64,000 nt of DNA, taken from Xiphydria camelus (lineage: Eukaryota; Arthropoda; Insecta; Hymenoptera; Xiphydriidae). The notes beneath the pieces were generated by a model. It ran no database searches. It was not told the origin of the DNA and saw nothing but the letters and a program-made list of their open reading frames with translations. Both the position numbers and the translations under genes were made by a program. Position 1 is the first letter of the stretch. Each line of letters starts with the position of its first letter. Location: NCBI GenBank assembly GCA_963678675.1, contig OY783191.1, positions 13,132,894 through 13,196,893 on the forward strand, written 5' to 3'. Below, in pieces: positions 13,018 to 24,324 of the stretch.

Positions 13018-13355
13018 CGAGTCGATCGGGCAGTGTCGGAGTGGTTCAGCTCCTTGAAGATAAAAGCGACCTAGATTGGCTTCGAGAAAATGGAACAGCT
13101 GGACCATACACTGTAGTCCTGCCATTTTCCATGTTTACCAGAAAAACACTCGTTCAGTTGCGGGATCTCAATAATATAAATGGTGTTCTGCTGGCACGAA
13201 ATAGTAGTGTAGAGCGTCCTACCGCGTACACTCCCGAAGATACATGTCCCAATAGATATTCGGGTTATAAAAGATGTGATGATGCTGCACCGTGGAATCC
13301 TTACGGCACATCGATATTGCTAGAAGACTGGCCATTTCCAATGTTTTATATACAG
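13018..13355 (+). CDS. nct: Nicastrin, N-terminal ectodomain exon
   Basis: Encodes 112 residues plus the last two bases of a split codon. Acceptor TTTGATTGCAG before 13018; donor CAG/GTGAGT after 13355, phase 0. The product contains the nicastrin hallmarks TPEDTCPNRYSGY and WNPYGTSILLEDWPFPMF, and two sequons (NGT, NSS). Nicastrin is the type I membrane glycoprotein of gamma-secretase (with presenilin, Aph-1 and Pen-2), which cleaves Notch and APP-like substrates. This exon belongs to its lumenal domain. The signal peptide and the first 60-70 residues must lie on an upstream exon that I could not find. An in-frame ATG at 12987 lies before the splice acceptor and is probably intronic. Confidence 0.93.
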
Positions 13356-13580
13356 GTGAGTACTTATGTATAAGTCTTTAATCAAAAACATCGTATTAGA
13401 TGACTAAAATGCAATCTCAATATTCTACTTTTGCGATGACTCCTCTAGTACAACTCCCAGTATTTGAGAACTTATTTTATGTATTAACATTTTATGTGTT
13501 ATTTAAATTTCATTAAATTACGGCAAACGTTTTAGAATTATATTTCTCTATGCATTAGGAGGCTCTTAAAGTCAATATAG

Positions 13581-13673
13581 TTAACCCGGCATTGGTCACT
13601 ATATGAGCATTTTGCTCACGTTTATACGCGACCGCTGGTGTGAAACTACTTCTAGCGACCAATGCCGGGTTAA
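13581..13673. mobile_element. 93-bp TTAA MITE (piggyBac type)
   Basis: TTAACCCGGCATTGGTC at the left and its near-complement GACCAATGCCGGGTTAA at the right; TTAA on both sides. The left end matches the end of the larger element at 43576 (TTAACCCGGCGTTGGT), so it may be a deletion product of that family. Confidence 0.8.
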
Positions 13674-15316
13674 AAACTTCAATTATTTGAAGTACCAAAG
13701 AAGTCAAACGTATACATAGAAATGATTTAATAGCGCATTTAAGGAGACATAGTGTTTCGTAATTTTTTCGGGCTCATAAAATCGAAGTTTAAATAAAAGT
13801 TATCAACTTAAATTTGCTACCTGCTATATAAAAATATTTATTGAATATACTGTTCAAATTCAAAGTCGATCGGTTCATTTGTGTCCGAGATATCATATGG
13901 AAAGAAACTATATCATTAAGAGAGAGAGAGAATTGGACATCTAGTACATTTATTTTCTAGAGAGTTTGAAAGTGAAAATCATTTCGATATGTATTTTTTA
14001 ATCTCCAACGTTTCATAATAAATATTAGATTTTTTATTCCAATATGAAAAATCTGCAACTTTCTGAAGACGAATGTTAACGCCATTTCTTAAATGCCTAT
14101 ATAAAGAACGCGGGATGTTCTGCAGGCCATAACTTGAAAGGATTCAATACATAAACTTACAAAGAATGATGAGTCTTCTTTACCGGCAAAGAAACGTCTC
14201 GTGTGTGATATGCCAAAGGTCGTAAACGCCAAAAATAGTTTCTGAAGACAAAAGACCGTAAAGTTTTTTGCGCTATAACGGGTGTAGTTATTGGCGAACA
14301 CGCTCTTTTGGTTTTTATGAATTATTTATTAAATGCGGATATAAATACTATAAATGAGTGTAAATGTTACGGACACATTCTTTTAGCTTTAATTCATAAA
14401 AGATATGTATAGAAAATTGATGATGAAATGGATATCCCGGTTAATGATAAGTTATAATAATTTCGTACAAAACAAATGAAAATGTTCATCACTTTATTTT
14501 GAGGGGATAAGCTCATTTATCTATATTTTTCTCTAAACCAAATTTTATATGTTCGCCGCTCACTAAAAACTACGTGTCCCATGGAGATTATTCTTCTTTT
14601 TGAATTACGTGGTATATCTTTGAGAAGGTTTATAACACCATCCAGTGACCGTATGATACCCTATGGATAGTCGGACATACCTACATACAGACAAACGGCC
14701 TTTTTAATGACTATAAATAAATCACAATTTCAACCTTTAACAAAATTTATTTGTATTAGAAGAAACCAATGCTTAGTCATGTACAACTTGATCTAGCTCA
14801 TTCAAGAGATAGATCACTTTATTCTATTACAGTCATATCATAAAAGAAAAATAACACTAGTATATCTATATCCTGAAATTTTCGAATAAAATCTTTGTAT
14901 AAAATTGATTTTTAAAAGTCTAGATGCGTGTGTTAGTTACATACGGAAATGTCTCTAATTTATAATAATTATACCACAAATGTTGTTTGAAACTAATCAC
15001 TTCAGAAATTTGATTTGATAAGAATAATAATATTCAGTATTATTATATCTTGCAATAGTTGAAAATGAAATAATCTGAAGTTATTTTTGATAAATTAATA
15101 AAAGAGTTTATTTTTAAGAATTTTCTTGTTCCTATGAACAGCAGAAATACGAAGAAATGCAAAAGTTCGTCAGGCATTTGTCTGTCTGATTAAAAACCAA
15201 AAGAATGTATTTACCAAACACGCACCTTTGTTGCATTAATCTAATACTCGTAGAAAAAAAAGAAAATAGAAGCCAAAATGGCGTATTCGACAACGCATAC
15301 GCGTAATAGTATCTTG

Positions 15317-15443
15317 TGTCATTAGGCGGAAATCCGAGGTTTTTTCAGACTGTGTTTAATTAGGTCGTAACACGAGGCATGGTGTGCCTTGTGATACAAC
15401 CTAAACACAGTCTTAAAAATCCGAGGATTTCAGCCGAATGACA
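15317..15443. mobile_element. Foldback MITE, 127 bp
   Basis: The two halves are inverted copies of each other with a few mismatches, outer bases TGTCATT...AATGACA. The centre also pairs, so the whole would form one long stem. Confidence 0.75.
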
Positions 15444-15489
15444 TATACCTACTATTTTTTCTCACGAATGCCCATTTCTTGAAACAAAA

Positions 15490-15672
15490 CAAACAGAAGT
15501 ATACACGGCTCATTTCACGTTGCGTTTATCAGATTGGAAAAAGGACCCACTTCGGACTAAACAATCTTTTAACAGCCTGCGGACTCCCAGTCGGTGTCAC
15601 GCGGGAAAAACGCTATCTTACGGTCTAAAAATAGGCCGGAAAGGTCTCGAAATGGGCATGAGCGAGGAAAAT
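15490..15672. repeat. Dispersed repeat, copy 1 of 2
   Basis: About 183 bp, closely matching 54724-54912 in the same orientation. It includes the shared stretch TTTCACGTTGCGTTTATCAG and the CTTACGGTCTAAAAATAGG block. It has no terminal inverted repeat and no coding potential. A SINE or another short dispersed repeat is possible, but I cannot identify a tRNA-like head. Confidence 0.75.
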
Positions 15673-15703
15673 ATATTTTGATTAATTATTATGTAATTTC
15701 TCT

Positions 15704-15892
15704 AATTGAGGAGATGAGAAGCCAAGGGGTCCAAGTATAAAAACAAGTTTTCCGAGATGCTCCACATTAAAGTATTTTTGTTCTTTAAAAATACCTGCAA
15801 TTCCTTTGCCTCAAGTGTATAAGCTGTACGAATAGTTCAGCTCGGAAAACTTGTTTTTCTACTTGGACCCCTTGGCTTCTCATCCCCTCAAT
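15704..15892. mobile_element. Foldback MITE, 189 bp
   Basis: About 50-bp inverted arms (15704-15758 and 15840-15892). They share the GAAGCCAAGGGGTCCAAGTA sequence and its complement, around an unpaired centre. Confidence 0.82.
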
Positions 15893-16146
15893 TATTGTTG
15901 TTAAAAAAATTATATGCCCTTTTGGTTTTAACGAGTCTATAAAGACGAATAATGATACTTACGAGGTCATGGCATTTTACACGCGATATGTATAAACTTT
16001 AAGAATCCTACCTGCAATAATTGCATTCAAAAAGATTTCGAAATGTGTCTGGAGAGTCGCTAGCTACAAGCAACTTACTCCCAGTTTCCTCAAACTAGGA
16101 TATAACATGTACGCACATCGAAATTATCGTCACAATTTAATTACAG

Positions 16147-16534
16147 AACCAGACGCAATTGGAGGAAATAAAATCTTGTTATTGGACTCACAATGCGCAC
16201 GATCGCGATACCCAAAACCAACGCTCACTCTGCGCTTTAGAGATGAGATCCTTCATGGCTGCTGCCGTTAATTCAGAATCTTGCCTCCGACGGGGCGACG
16301 TAAAGTTAAACTTCAACCCGACGCAATTTTGTGACCCGCTCGGCGACAGAAATATTCACTGGCCTCTGGCGCCGTTAACAGATAATATGAAGTCTGTGAT
16401 AATGGTAACGGCTAGATTAGATGCTTCTTCGTTATTTGATGGATTAGTCCCCGGTGCGGGCAGTGCCGTTACAGGATTGGTCACCTTACTTGCTACCGCT
16501 CATTATCTGAGTACTTTAAATGCAACTGTTGATA
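16147..16534 (+). CDS. nct: Nicastrin, second identified exon
   Basis: Begins after TTTAATTACAG in phase 0 and ends at GATA/GTAAGC with one base of a split codon, completed as Lys by AA at 24325. 129 codons with the conserved CDPLGDRNIHWPL and RLDASSLFDGLVPGAGSAVTG segments of the nicastrin peptidase-like (M28-related, inactive) fold. Several cysteines are in positions expected for the lumenal disulfides. A longer open frame continues to a TAG at 16609-16611, but that tail is intron read-through. Confidence 0.94.
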
Positions 16535-17296
16535 GTAAGCATACAAAATATGTACATACTTTCGCGATGTGTAACATGCTCGACATAGAGGCTTCCCGTA
16601 CAAAAATGTAGAAAAAATATAATCGTAATACCCCTATATACATGCATATAGAACTGTTCAAACATAATTTGGGGAATCTATTAAATCTCAATGAATAGAC
16701 AAGTGTTCCTGATTTGTGGAGAAACCCGCCGGTTCTTATGACGTACAATACTTTGCTCCATATAAAGCTTATATGAAGTTTTAATTAATACTCACTTGCT
16801 AACGTAATCGAAGACATTTTTTTCTCTATTTCTTATTTGAATAAAACTCAGTGCTTGCACAGCACTTTGCGTTGTTCCAAACCCATCGCTTGCTTCAGAA
16901 AATATGCTTAGGAAGATGTTTCGAACTGTTAAAGAAAAGTGGGTAAAGCCCGCTGCTCACGATGCTATTTTTTTGCAAGTTTTCTTACGAGGAGCCCTGC
17001 TGGACACCGTGCGGACTTGTTTCCTGGCGAATAGTTCTGCTGACGGTTTTACGGAATAAAACGTGCACTATTTTCTTTCCATGTTTCATTACTAGGTGCC
17101 GTACGTAGCCAATAGGAGCTAGCGATACAATCACGTGACCATGTTACCATGGCCACGTGTATTTCGTAGTGCAGTTGAAACGAGTGAAGCGTAAACTATA
17201 TATAGAGTAGCGGCGGGTAATATGGAATACAGTTTTCTAAAATATTTTCTAACTAAAAAAAATTAGAATTGTTAATTTGTTTAGTATAATGCATTA

Positions 17297-18176
17297 TACA
17301 GAGGGTGACATTTTGAAAACTTGCCACCCCAATATCTCAGAAAGTTACAGAGATTTTCTAAAAAAAAATACGGTTTAGGCAGTGGAGAGGGGGAACCAAA
17401 ATGACATAATCGGAGACGCACCCACTCCAACCCCCTTAGTGGTAGCCCCCCCCCCCCCCAGCTTTGTAATCTTAAATAGCAACCCCCCATGTATGATATA
17501 GCGTTGGAAAGCTTTTTAAAAATACTTTACAACAACACCAAATTTTGGTACCTTTCGTTGAGTAGTTTTTGCGAAAATCGAGAAAGAAACTGCTAGAAGT
17601 AAGTTTTGTCAATTTATTTATTAAAGGTCAATTATGTTACAATAAATTTTCGAATTGATTTCCATCACCTGATCTTACTCCCTGCGATTTCTTCTTATGG
17701 GGACATCTGAAATCTGTTGTTTTTCAAACTCAACCAGCAAGCATTAACCAACTGAAACAGAGAATTACGCAAGAATGTCGCAAAATTTCAAGAACAACAT
17801 TTGAAAAAGTTCGAAAAATCAATGGAAATCATTTCGAAAATTTATTGTAACGTAATTGACCTTTAATAAATAAATTGACAACATACTTCTAGCAGTTTCT
17901 TTCTCGATTTGCGCAAAAACTACTCGCCGAAAGGTACCAAAATTTGGTGTTGTTGTAAATCATTTTTAAAGAGCTTTCCAACACTGTATCCCACATGGGG
18001 GGTTGCTATTTAAGATTACAAAGTTGGGGGGGCTACCCCTAAGGGGGTTGGAGGGGGCGCGTCTCCGATTATGTCATTTTGGTTTCCCCTCTCCTCTGCC
18101 GAAACTGTATTTTTTTTAGAAAATCTCTGTAACTCTGAGATATTGGGGTGGCAAGTTTTCAAAATGTCACCCTGTA
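17297..18176. mobile_element. TA-ended foldback element with transposase remnant
   Basis: Arms of about 335 bp (17297-17640 and 17845-18176) starting TACAGAGGGTGACATTTTG. The short centre encodes a transposase C-terminus. Both arms carry the same poly-C/poly-G block. TA at both ends fits the IS630-Tc1-mariner group. Confidence 0.85.
17662..17850 (+). pseudogene. Tc1/mariner-group transposase, C-terminal fragment
   Basis: 63 codons to TAA. It begins with PSPDLTPCDFFLWGHLKS, the motif around the last catalytic acidic residue in this group, and ends NGNHFENLL, the usual C-terminal box. Everything upstream, including the DNA-binding and first catalytic residues, is missing, so it cannot be active. 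The same family tail (GGFHFENLL) occurs at 53661-53801. Confidence 0.8.
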
Positions 18177-18453
18177 TATATGATTGACTACTGCATAAAT
18201 TATCCGTCTAAGTCAGTAGGGGTCTAGAAGTTCAAGAAATGAAGATACTCTTGCTTTATCTTTTAAATTAAATACAAAGAATGCATTTCGACGTTATTAA
18301 AAAAATGGTCGGGTAATATGGAATACTCCATAAAATAATAACAAATGTTATATAGGGACACTTTACTAACAAAAATCACAAATTTAAACGTCTTTGGGCA
18401 TATTGGCGCATAATTAATGAGCCCAAAGTTCGCATCTCGCACACTGTATCTAT

Positions 18454-18610
18454 TCAGATTTGGCTTTTGGCTTTACCTGCTTTCCGGCCTCTTGTGCCTT
18501 CTTTGTTTTTCAGAACTGGCCTGGGAATTATATTCTGTGGAAGAACAATGATATTTTGAGACATGTTTTCTGGTTGAAGTTCCTCCCGCAAAGAAAAATG
18601 AAATAGAACA
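18454..18610 (-). pseudogene. Tigger/pogo-like transposase tail
   Basis: A minus-strand frame of about 50 codons ending TGA. It has the acidic REELQPENMSQNIIVLPQNI part and a basic GTRGRKAGKAKS tail typical of the poorly conserved C-terminus of pogo/Tigger transposases. No catalytic DDE motif remains. The identification is by style and by the flanking terminal repeats, so it is moderate. Confidence 0.5.
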
Positions 18611-19217
18611 CCCTTTTCGAAACAAACTTGCGGGTAATATGGAATACTATTCCATATTAGCCGTACTTGGGTGTTATGAGATTAGGATATTTTCTTACTT
18701 CTAAACCAGCATTCACGGGCAATATCTATAAATCATATTTTAATTTATAGCCCTTACCTAATCTCTCGATAGAAAGAAGAATGAAAAAATACCATAGAAA
18801 TTATGATAAACTAAATTTTTGTAGCACTCGATAAAAATTATGCATGCCTCAGAAACCATTCACAGCTGATTAACTGTTTAACCGACTGCGACAGAACTAC
18901 GTGCGTTTGCGGGTTTGTATCTGCACTAGAGACAAATGTAATTTTGCTTCCGCTGTACATATGGCGTTCTTAGTCTGGCCGATTATATGGTATATTCCAT
19001 ATTACCCGACTATTCCATGTATACCGATTTTACTCTAGCATTAGTTCCGTCCAAATAGGTAGCCTTCCTCGGATAGATACCTCGCTTCGTATGATGTGAA
19101 AACTAAGAACACGCCCAGCACAGCTTAATACCACTGATTATGAGAGTGCAGGGTAGCTCACAGGAAATCATGCATGCAATCTAGCATGAAAAATAGCATC
19201 GTGAGCAGCAGACTTTA

Positions 19218-20362
19218 GTAGAATTTTTTATAAGTAGTAATGAAGGAAAGGTTGTAGAAAAATTAAAAGCGTTTGATCTATGATTCATTTTATAATAAAA
19301 TGTATGTAGGTAATAATATATTAAGCAAAACTTAACTATTAATTTTCTAAAAAATACTGAAAATCGATTTTTTAAAGTTATATTTTCCTTTATTTACTTG
19401 TAAAAAAATATATGGCAAAAATGAATACGTTCAGCCTCCTCTTCGTCAATTAATTATGATTGCGGTCGTGGCACAGGGTTATAATCAATATAAATGATAT
19501 AACTCGAAGTGAGCAGTGACGAATTACTGTCGATGCCACTCAACGCTTGGTGGGATATTGACAATGCAGTTGTCTGAATCATATCTTCAGCTCGTATTGC
19601 CATATTTTATTTTATCTTATTGTTAGTCTTATTTTCGCATAGGTACATAAAATTATTCATGAGAAATTACTTTTTTTTTTATAATTGGGAGATTCCGTGT
19701 CTCTAAAACCGAAAGATCGTAAATGTCAAAAGGGCCAATTTAAAAGTAGAAGAGCATTTATGTCTTTTTTCAGTGAATAAATATTCGCGAGAAAGGTTGA
19801 AGAAAGTTGAAATAAGGAAATTGTTCGTTACACCTTTTCGCGACGTAAATTTAATTAAAAATTACAAAAGATGAGAGCAAAAGATTATAGTAACACATAT
19901 GCATTTTGGTCATCCCGTCACTAGGGAGATTGAACATGATTCTCTAGAGATCTTCGTCGCACCTTGCATTACGTCATCCTAGAACAACACTTCTCGCAGA
20001 GGTATCCTTTTCTATGAATTTTAGGTCTACATTGATATAAATGTTTATTTGTATGTTGAAACATGATCTAAAAATGTATTATATTAATTTAAGGCAAAAG
20101 TGCATACAAATGTAGCGGTCAAAATGACCGATTATTGTCGATTCAGTTTAAACAAATATTCATTAATCAAATATTGAAATCCTTGAAACCTTTTTGAGCT
20201 CTTATATTTTTATTTAATCTTTACAGACCATCAATTAAGGTTAACTAATAAAATACTAAATTGGTCGATATACCCTTTTGCTTTTATATTTTTTAATTTT
20301 CATAAAAGTTAACGCTTAGGAGACAATTTTTTATTTTAGCATTTTTTTAAACCTATTTCACG
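19218..20362. other. No feature recognised within the intron
   Basis: AT-rich, without a long frame or an inverted repeat that I can see. Confidence 0.5.
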
Positions 20363-21105
20363 TACCGTAAAGAGAGAGATTGGGGTTACTTTGCTCCTTG
20401 CAGGTTTACTTTGCGCCACGCGTCGAAAAAGTTTAAATTAATTGTACCCTTCAAGATGCATGTAAGTAGTTATCTTCCATCAAATTGAGATCAGTGTATT
20501 GAAGGTGGCCTAGGTGGCGTTAATATACGCCACCAGATTGTAGTTTCCATACGAATAGCAACACGTAACCTCAAATTATATCTTAACAGTAGAATGTGAT
20601 CAAATTTTCGCTCGTAAAAATCTCTGCGTTCAGAAGTTATTATCAAACATAAACCGGTAAATATGTGCATATACTGGATTTCTAATATTCTCTTTTCTCA
20701 TTGCTAGTAAAATTTTTGTTAATTTCATATCAGAAAAAAAAACAAATTTGGGTAATTGTGAAACGACTCATACAATTTCTGGCAATTATGGGGTTACTTT
20801 GTTTCATGGGTTTTTGGCGGTGCAAAGTAACCCCACGACTTAAATTATTCCAACGGCCATACTAAACACGATTTACTTGTTAAAGCAATGCCTAGAACCT
20901 ACCAAAGAAAACTGGGTTCCAGAAAATACGCAGATTATACAGAAGAAACATTGCAAGCCTGTTAAATGAAGTCAGTCGTGGAGACTCTCTCACAGAAAAG
21001 CAGAGGCAAAGTATAAAATACCTAGAGAAGGACCATTTTTAAAAGGTAGACAGCAGGAAGCCGGGCCAGCCCCCTGTTACTCGCCTAAATTTGTGTCCTC
21101 GCTAT

Positions 21106-22010
21106 TAGGTGCCCATACACACAGTTCGAACTGTCGGTTTGAACTGCCAGTTCGAACCGTCGGGTCGATCCGTCGGTTTTAACCGTCGTCGTCCACTAAC
21201 GCAGAATAGAAATCCGCGGTTAAGCTAGCCATAAACCCCGCCGCACATTGAGAGGCAGGCGACGTAGGCGACGCAGGGCAGGACAGTGCAGGTTTCTGTA
21301 TCCTGTACAATTCAATAGACCCGCTCGAATTGGGACGCAGAGTAGGGTAGTGCAGGACTGTGCCTACGTGGCGCAGTCTCCTGGACACAGTTTCCTGCGC
21401 GCGTGCGAAGCAGCTTTTGGCTTAGCGGAAGGGGAGAGTGGGGAAATGCCGATCACTTAAGCGGAATTAGACCTAACACAGAAAATTTTACTCCAAATTT
21501 GAAAATAAACAACTGTAACAAGTCTTTAGAGTATAAACTTTCTGAATCTTTTGTTGATTTCGATTAAATGAATAAATGTGTCTTGAACCCACGCAATTAA
21601 ATACTGCGTCCGACTCTGACTCGGAACTGTCCAGAAATAACGCCATGATTCAAATAAAAAAGCTCTTTCTATGTCCAAATAATATTATTTGCTATTCGCA
21701 CTCGCACGTCAACACTTCATAACAAGAACTGCCAGGACTGCTTTCCAATATGCGCTCACACTGCGTAGCGTGCGTTTTTTCCTGCCCTGCGTCGCCTACC
21801 CTGCCCTGCGTCGCCTACGTCGCCTGCCTCTCAATGTGCGGCGGGGTTAAGCAGTGGACGGCGGCAGTTTTTCCCGTCGGTCTGGACTGACGGGTCAGTC
21901 TGACAGTTCGACCTGGCGCGTGGCGCGCCCACTAACTGAAAGGTAAAACTGCCGGTTTGAACCGCGCCGTTCCAAACCGACAGTTCGAACTCTGTGTGTA
22001 TGGGCACCTA
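21106..22010. mobile_element. TIR element with TAGGTGCCCATACACACAG ends
   Basis: The inverted ends share TAGGTGCCCATACACACAG and the adjoining CGAACTGTCGGTTTG block. Subterminal repeats of the CGAACTG/CGGTTTG type are scattered through both ends. Related copies lie at 55645-55792 and up to 56525. It carries a nested element (21234-21848). No transposase is visible. Confidence 0.82.
21234..21848. mobile_element. Nested GC-rich TIR element
   Basis: About 50-bp inverted ends: AACCCCGCCGCACATTGAGA... at 21234 and its complement ending at 21848. The right copy has a small internal duplication of the CCTGCCCTGCGTCGCCTAC unit. The interior frames are short and without motifs. Confidence 0.82.
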
Positions 22011-22873
22011 TTAGGTGTCCGCCGCAGCGCGACGCCAACAGTAACGTGATGGTACCCCCTTCATGTCCTCCGCACATGGCACGTCATCGTTAACAATAAA
22101 TTAAAAAAAAATGATTTTACATTTAAACATAAAAGAATATACCGAATATACACAATCCACGAAATTATGTTCGAAGTGTTCGAATAACACTACAAGACCG
22201 TTATTATAATGATCTATTAACATCACGTATGAGTGGCGCCACGCAGCGGAATTGTTTCCAACGGCTTCAATAGTGGGTACAAAATTTATATAAGGCGTAT
22301 TGGTGTAGTTTTATAGGGCTGAGCCGGGCAAACAACCTGCTTTTAATAAGAATGAAGAAAATGAATTTGTAAACTGCATTATCTTTCTGGGAGAATTTGG
22401 CTTTCCAATAAATGAAAGAAAGTTGCAGCACACCATAAAAAATTATTTACACCGAAGTGGACGCCAAATTAAAATATTCAAAACTAACATGCCTGGCCGT
22501 GAATGGGTCAAAAGTTTTTTGTCTAGGCACGCTAGACTTTCACAGCGGTTTTAGAATGTATCTTTTATTTTTCCAATAAAATTATAAAAAACATTTTCAC
22601 TTTTGTTCTGTCATGGATATATTCGTTGGGGACAAGTTTATCGATGGGAGAGGTTACATTGCGCCATTTATAATTTACAAAGAATTACAGCTTATTATAC
22701 TCAGTGGTGCAAAGTCACACCAGTTATTGGTATACTTTGCTCCACTAAAGAGTAAAAGAAATTAAATAGTTACTCAATATTTTTCGGCCAGCTATTAGTA
22801 TCACACGCTTGTTTAAGCTATTTTGTAAGAATAGCCAGTATATGAAATTTGTATATACCCATTATCAATTTAT

Positions 22874-23770
22874 TTAAGGGGGGTAGTCTCCTGAAACGAG
22901 GTCTTTTTTTAAGAATTTTTTTTCATGGTAAATATTTCCTTAGAATTTTAATTTTTCTCGCACATACTATTAGAGGTCTTAGACTGACAAACAAACATTT
23001 TTTCTTGGTTCTTCGATGATTTTCTTTCTTGGTAAAGTCGCCTAAACATAGGTACTCCTGTTTATTATATCTGGTTGACATGATATCTCGACTTTGGAAT
23101 GTCTGAAAGCAGAAATTCAAGTCGATTCTTAAAGTATAGAGTTCCCGCTATAGCCGGAACTAGGATTTTATACTTTCAATCAAAACAAGACAAATGGCGG
23201 ATTTTTGAAATTTTTGACCTCATATTTGCAGCATGAATTGTTTATAATATATTTGAATATTAATAAATAATTGTATGGCTAATTCCGGCTATAGGCATTC
23301 TTGTGTAGAATAAGCTCTTAAAATTTGAGCCTGATCAGTTTTATAGTTTTTCTTTAATCATGTCCACGAGGTCTAAAAACGTTGTTTCGAGAAAAACGCG
23401 TTTGAAGTTTCTGTATGGAATAGATCGTTGTATCTCGGAAAAAAGCCTATTATCTTCAATCAGCGATGCCTCCACCATACATTATTCCTTCAGCTTCTTC
23501 GAAGGCTTCATTTTCTTTCGATCTAGTATTCCTGAGAGCTGTCCTGTTTTCTTTAGAACTTTCAGTACTGCGATGATTAGCCCGTGTAATGCGCGCAGCG
23601 TCTAGTCGTTTCACGAGATCCGCTGCTTCTTTGCCAATTTTTGAGCATATTCTTGAACCTTCCAGAGCAAATCACAGTTTCTGCCGTATTTCTACATATA
23701 TTGTCTACAAGAATATGACGGTTTTGAAAAATCGAATTTTTAAAAAAATTTCAGGAGACTACCCCCTTAA
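22874..23770. mobile_element. TTAA-flanked TIR element, AAGGGGGTAGTCTCCTG family
   Basis: It begins TTAAGGGGGGTAGTCTCCTG and ends with the complement, CAGGAGACTACCCCCTTAA. It carries an internal TTTCGAGAAAAACGCGTTT block that also occurs in the element at 32539-33264, which has similar AAGGGGGTA termini. No coding capacity is recognised. Confidence 0.8.
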
Positions 23771-24046
23771 TAACGTTTTCCGTATTCTGTGCAAAAAATG
23801 GAGCAAACTAACCCCACGTTACGGTATTTCTATCAATAGAAACAAAAAAAGAAATTATACTCTATAGGGGTTTTATTTTTATAAGAAAAAATTGAAAACT
23901 GATATACACGATTTTTTGGTTTCAAAAATACGAATTGTAATTTGTATTAAAGAAATCTAACGACAGAATTTATCGAAAGCTTCTTAGTAGAGGGATAATT
24001 TTCGTAGTTTTATGTCTTTCGAATCTATTAGAAATAATACAATACA

Positions 24047-24192
24047 TACCGTATGACTGACGGCAAGCGCAACACCACTTCGGCAGTTTTTACCGACGGT
24101 GGTCGAAAATTGCATTGGATCTAATGCAAGATTCGACCACCGTCGGTAAAAACTGCCGAAGTGGTGTTGCGCTTGCCGTCAGACATACGGTA
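24047..24192. mobile_element. 146-bp foldback, TACCGYATG family (short member)
   Basis: Nearly perfect arms of about 68 bp, outermost TACCGTATG...CATACGGTA. It contains CGGCAGT...ACCGACGGTGGTCGAAAATT, which parallels the same block in the 421-bp copies at 33472 and 37049. Confidence 0.88.
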
Positions 24193-24324
24193 TAGCTCTT
24201 ATTGAAATGACGACAAATATGAGAACACAATTAAGTAGGTTAACACAGGATTTTAAGTATTTTAGAGTATCTCTCATTGCATTATATACATAGAGACACT
24301 AAGCGTATTTTCTTCTATTTTCAG

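Larger units (their letters stand above)
13356..16146 (+). other. Nicastrin intron with several MITEs
   Basis: GT-AG intron of 2.8 kb. The parts I recognise are listed separately (13581-13673, 15317-15443, 15490-15672, 15704-15892). The rest, including 13.7-15.3 kb, shows nothing I can name. Confidence 0.85.
17214..19008. mobile_element. pogo/Tigger-like element, internally deleted
   Basis: The inverted termini are CGGGTAATATGGAATA (17214) and its complement (18993-19008). The same motif recurs internally at about 18309 and 18629, where it forms a short palindrome. It contains a Tigger-like transposase tail (18454-18610, minus strand) and a nested foldback (17297-18176). Confidence 0.68.
16944..19217. 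mobile_element. Outer TIR element enclosing a pogo-like element
   Basis: A 29-bp terminal inverted repeat, TAAAGYCYGCTGCTCACGAT..., at 16944-16972 is repeated inverted at 19189-19217. The transposase type is unknown because most of the interior is a later insertion. A near-palindrome with CACGTG ends lies at 17132-17159. Confidence 0.65.
20888..22554 (+). pseudogene. pogo-type transposase DNA-binding region, interrupted
   Basis: It starts MPRTYQRKLGSRKYADYTEE, the classic pogo N-terminus leading into the psq-type helix-turn-helix. A TAA (20963-20965) or frameshift breaks it after 25 codons, and the shifted frame continues for about 25 residues. After the nested insertion a 78-codon frame (22321-22554) carries the CENP-B-like second DNA-binding part (PAFNKNEENEF, FGFPINERKL, MPGREWVKSFLSRH) up to TAG. 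The DDE catalytic domain is absent. It is therefore an inactive remnant. Confidence 0.85.
20363..23826 (+). mobile_element. pogo/Tigger-like element with nested insertions
   Basis: Ends TACCGTAA...GGGGTTACTTTGCTCC at the left and its complement at the right (23800-23826), with TA at both limits. Inside are both parts of a pogo-type DNA-binding region, a nested element at 21106-22010 (itself carrying 21234-21848), and another at 22874-23770. The motif GGGGTTACTTTG also recurs internally at about 20789, as subterminal repeats do in pogo elements. Confidence 0.78.
16535..24324 (+). other. Nicastrin intron, 7.8 kb, filled with nested transposons
   Basis: GT-AG intron. Two transposon nests occupy most of it (16944-19217 and 20363-23826) plus a foldback at 24047-24192. 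19218-20362 is AT-rich with nothing recognised. Confidence 0.88.

Noticed and set aside
16535..16611. Extension of the nicastrin exon to the TAG at 16609
   Set aside because: A good donor (GATA/GTAAGC) and an exact phase match to the next exon show this tail is intron.
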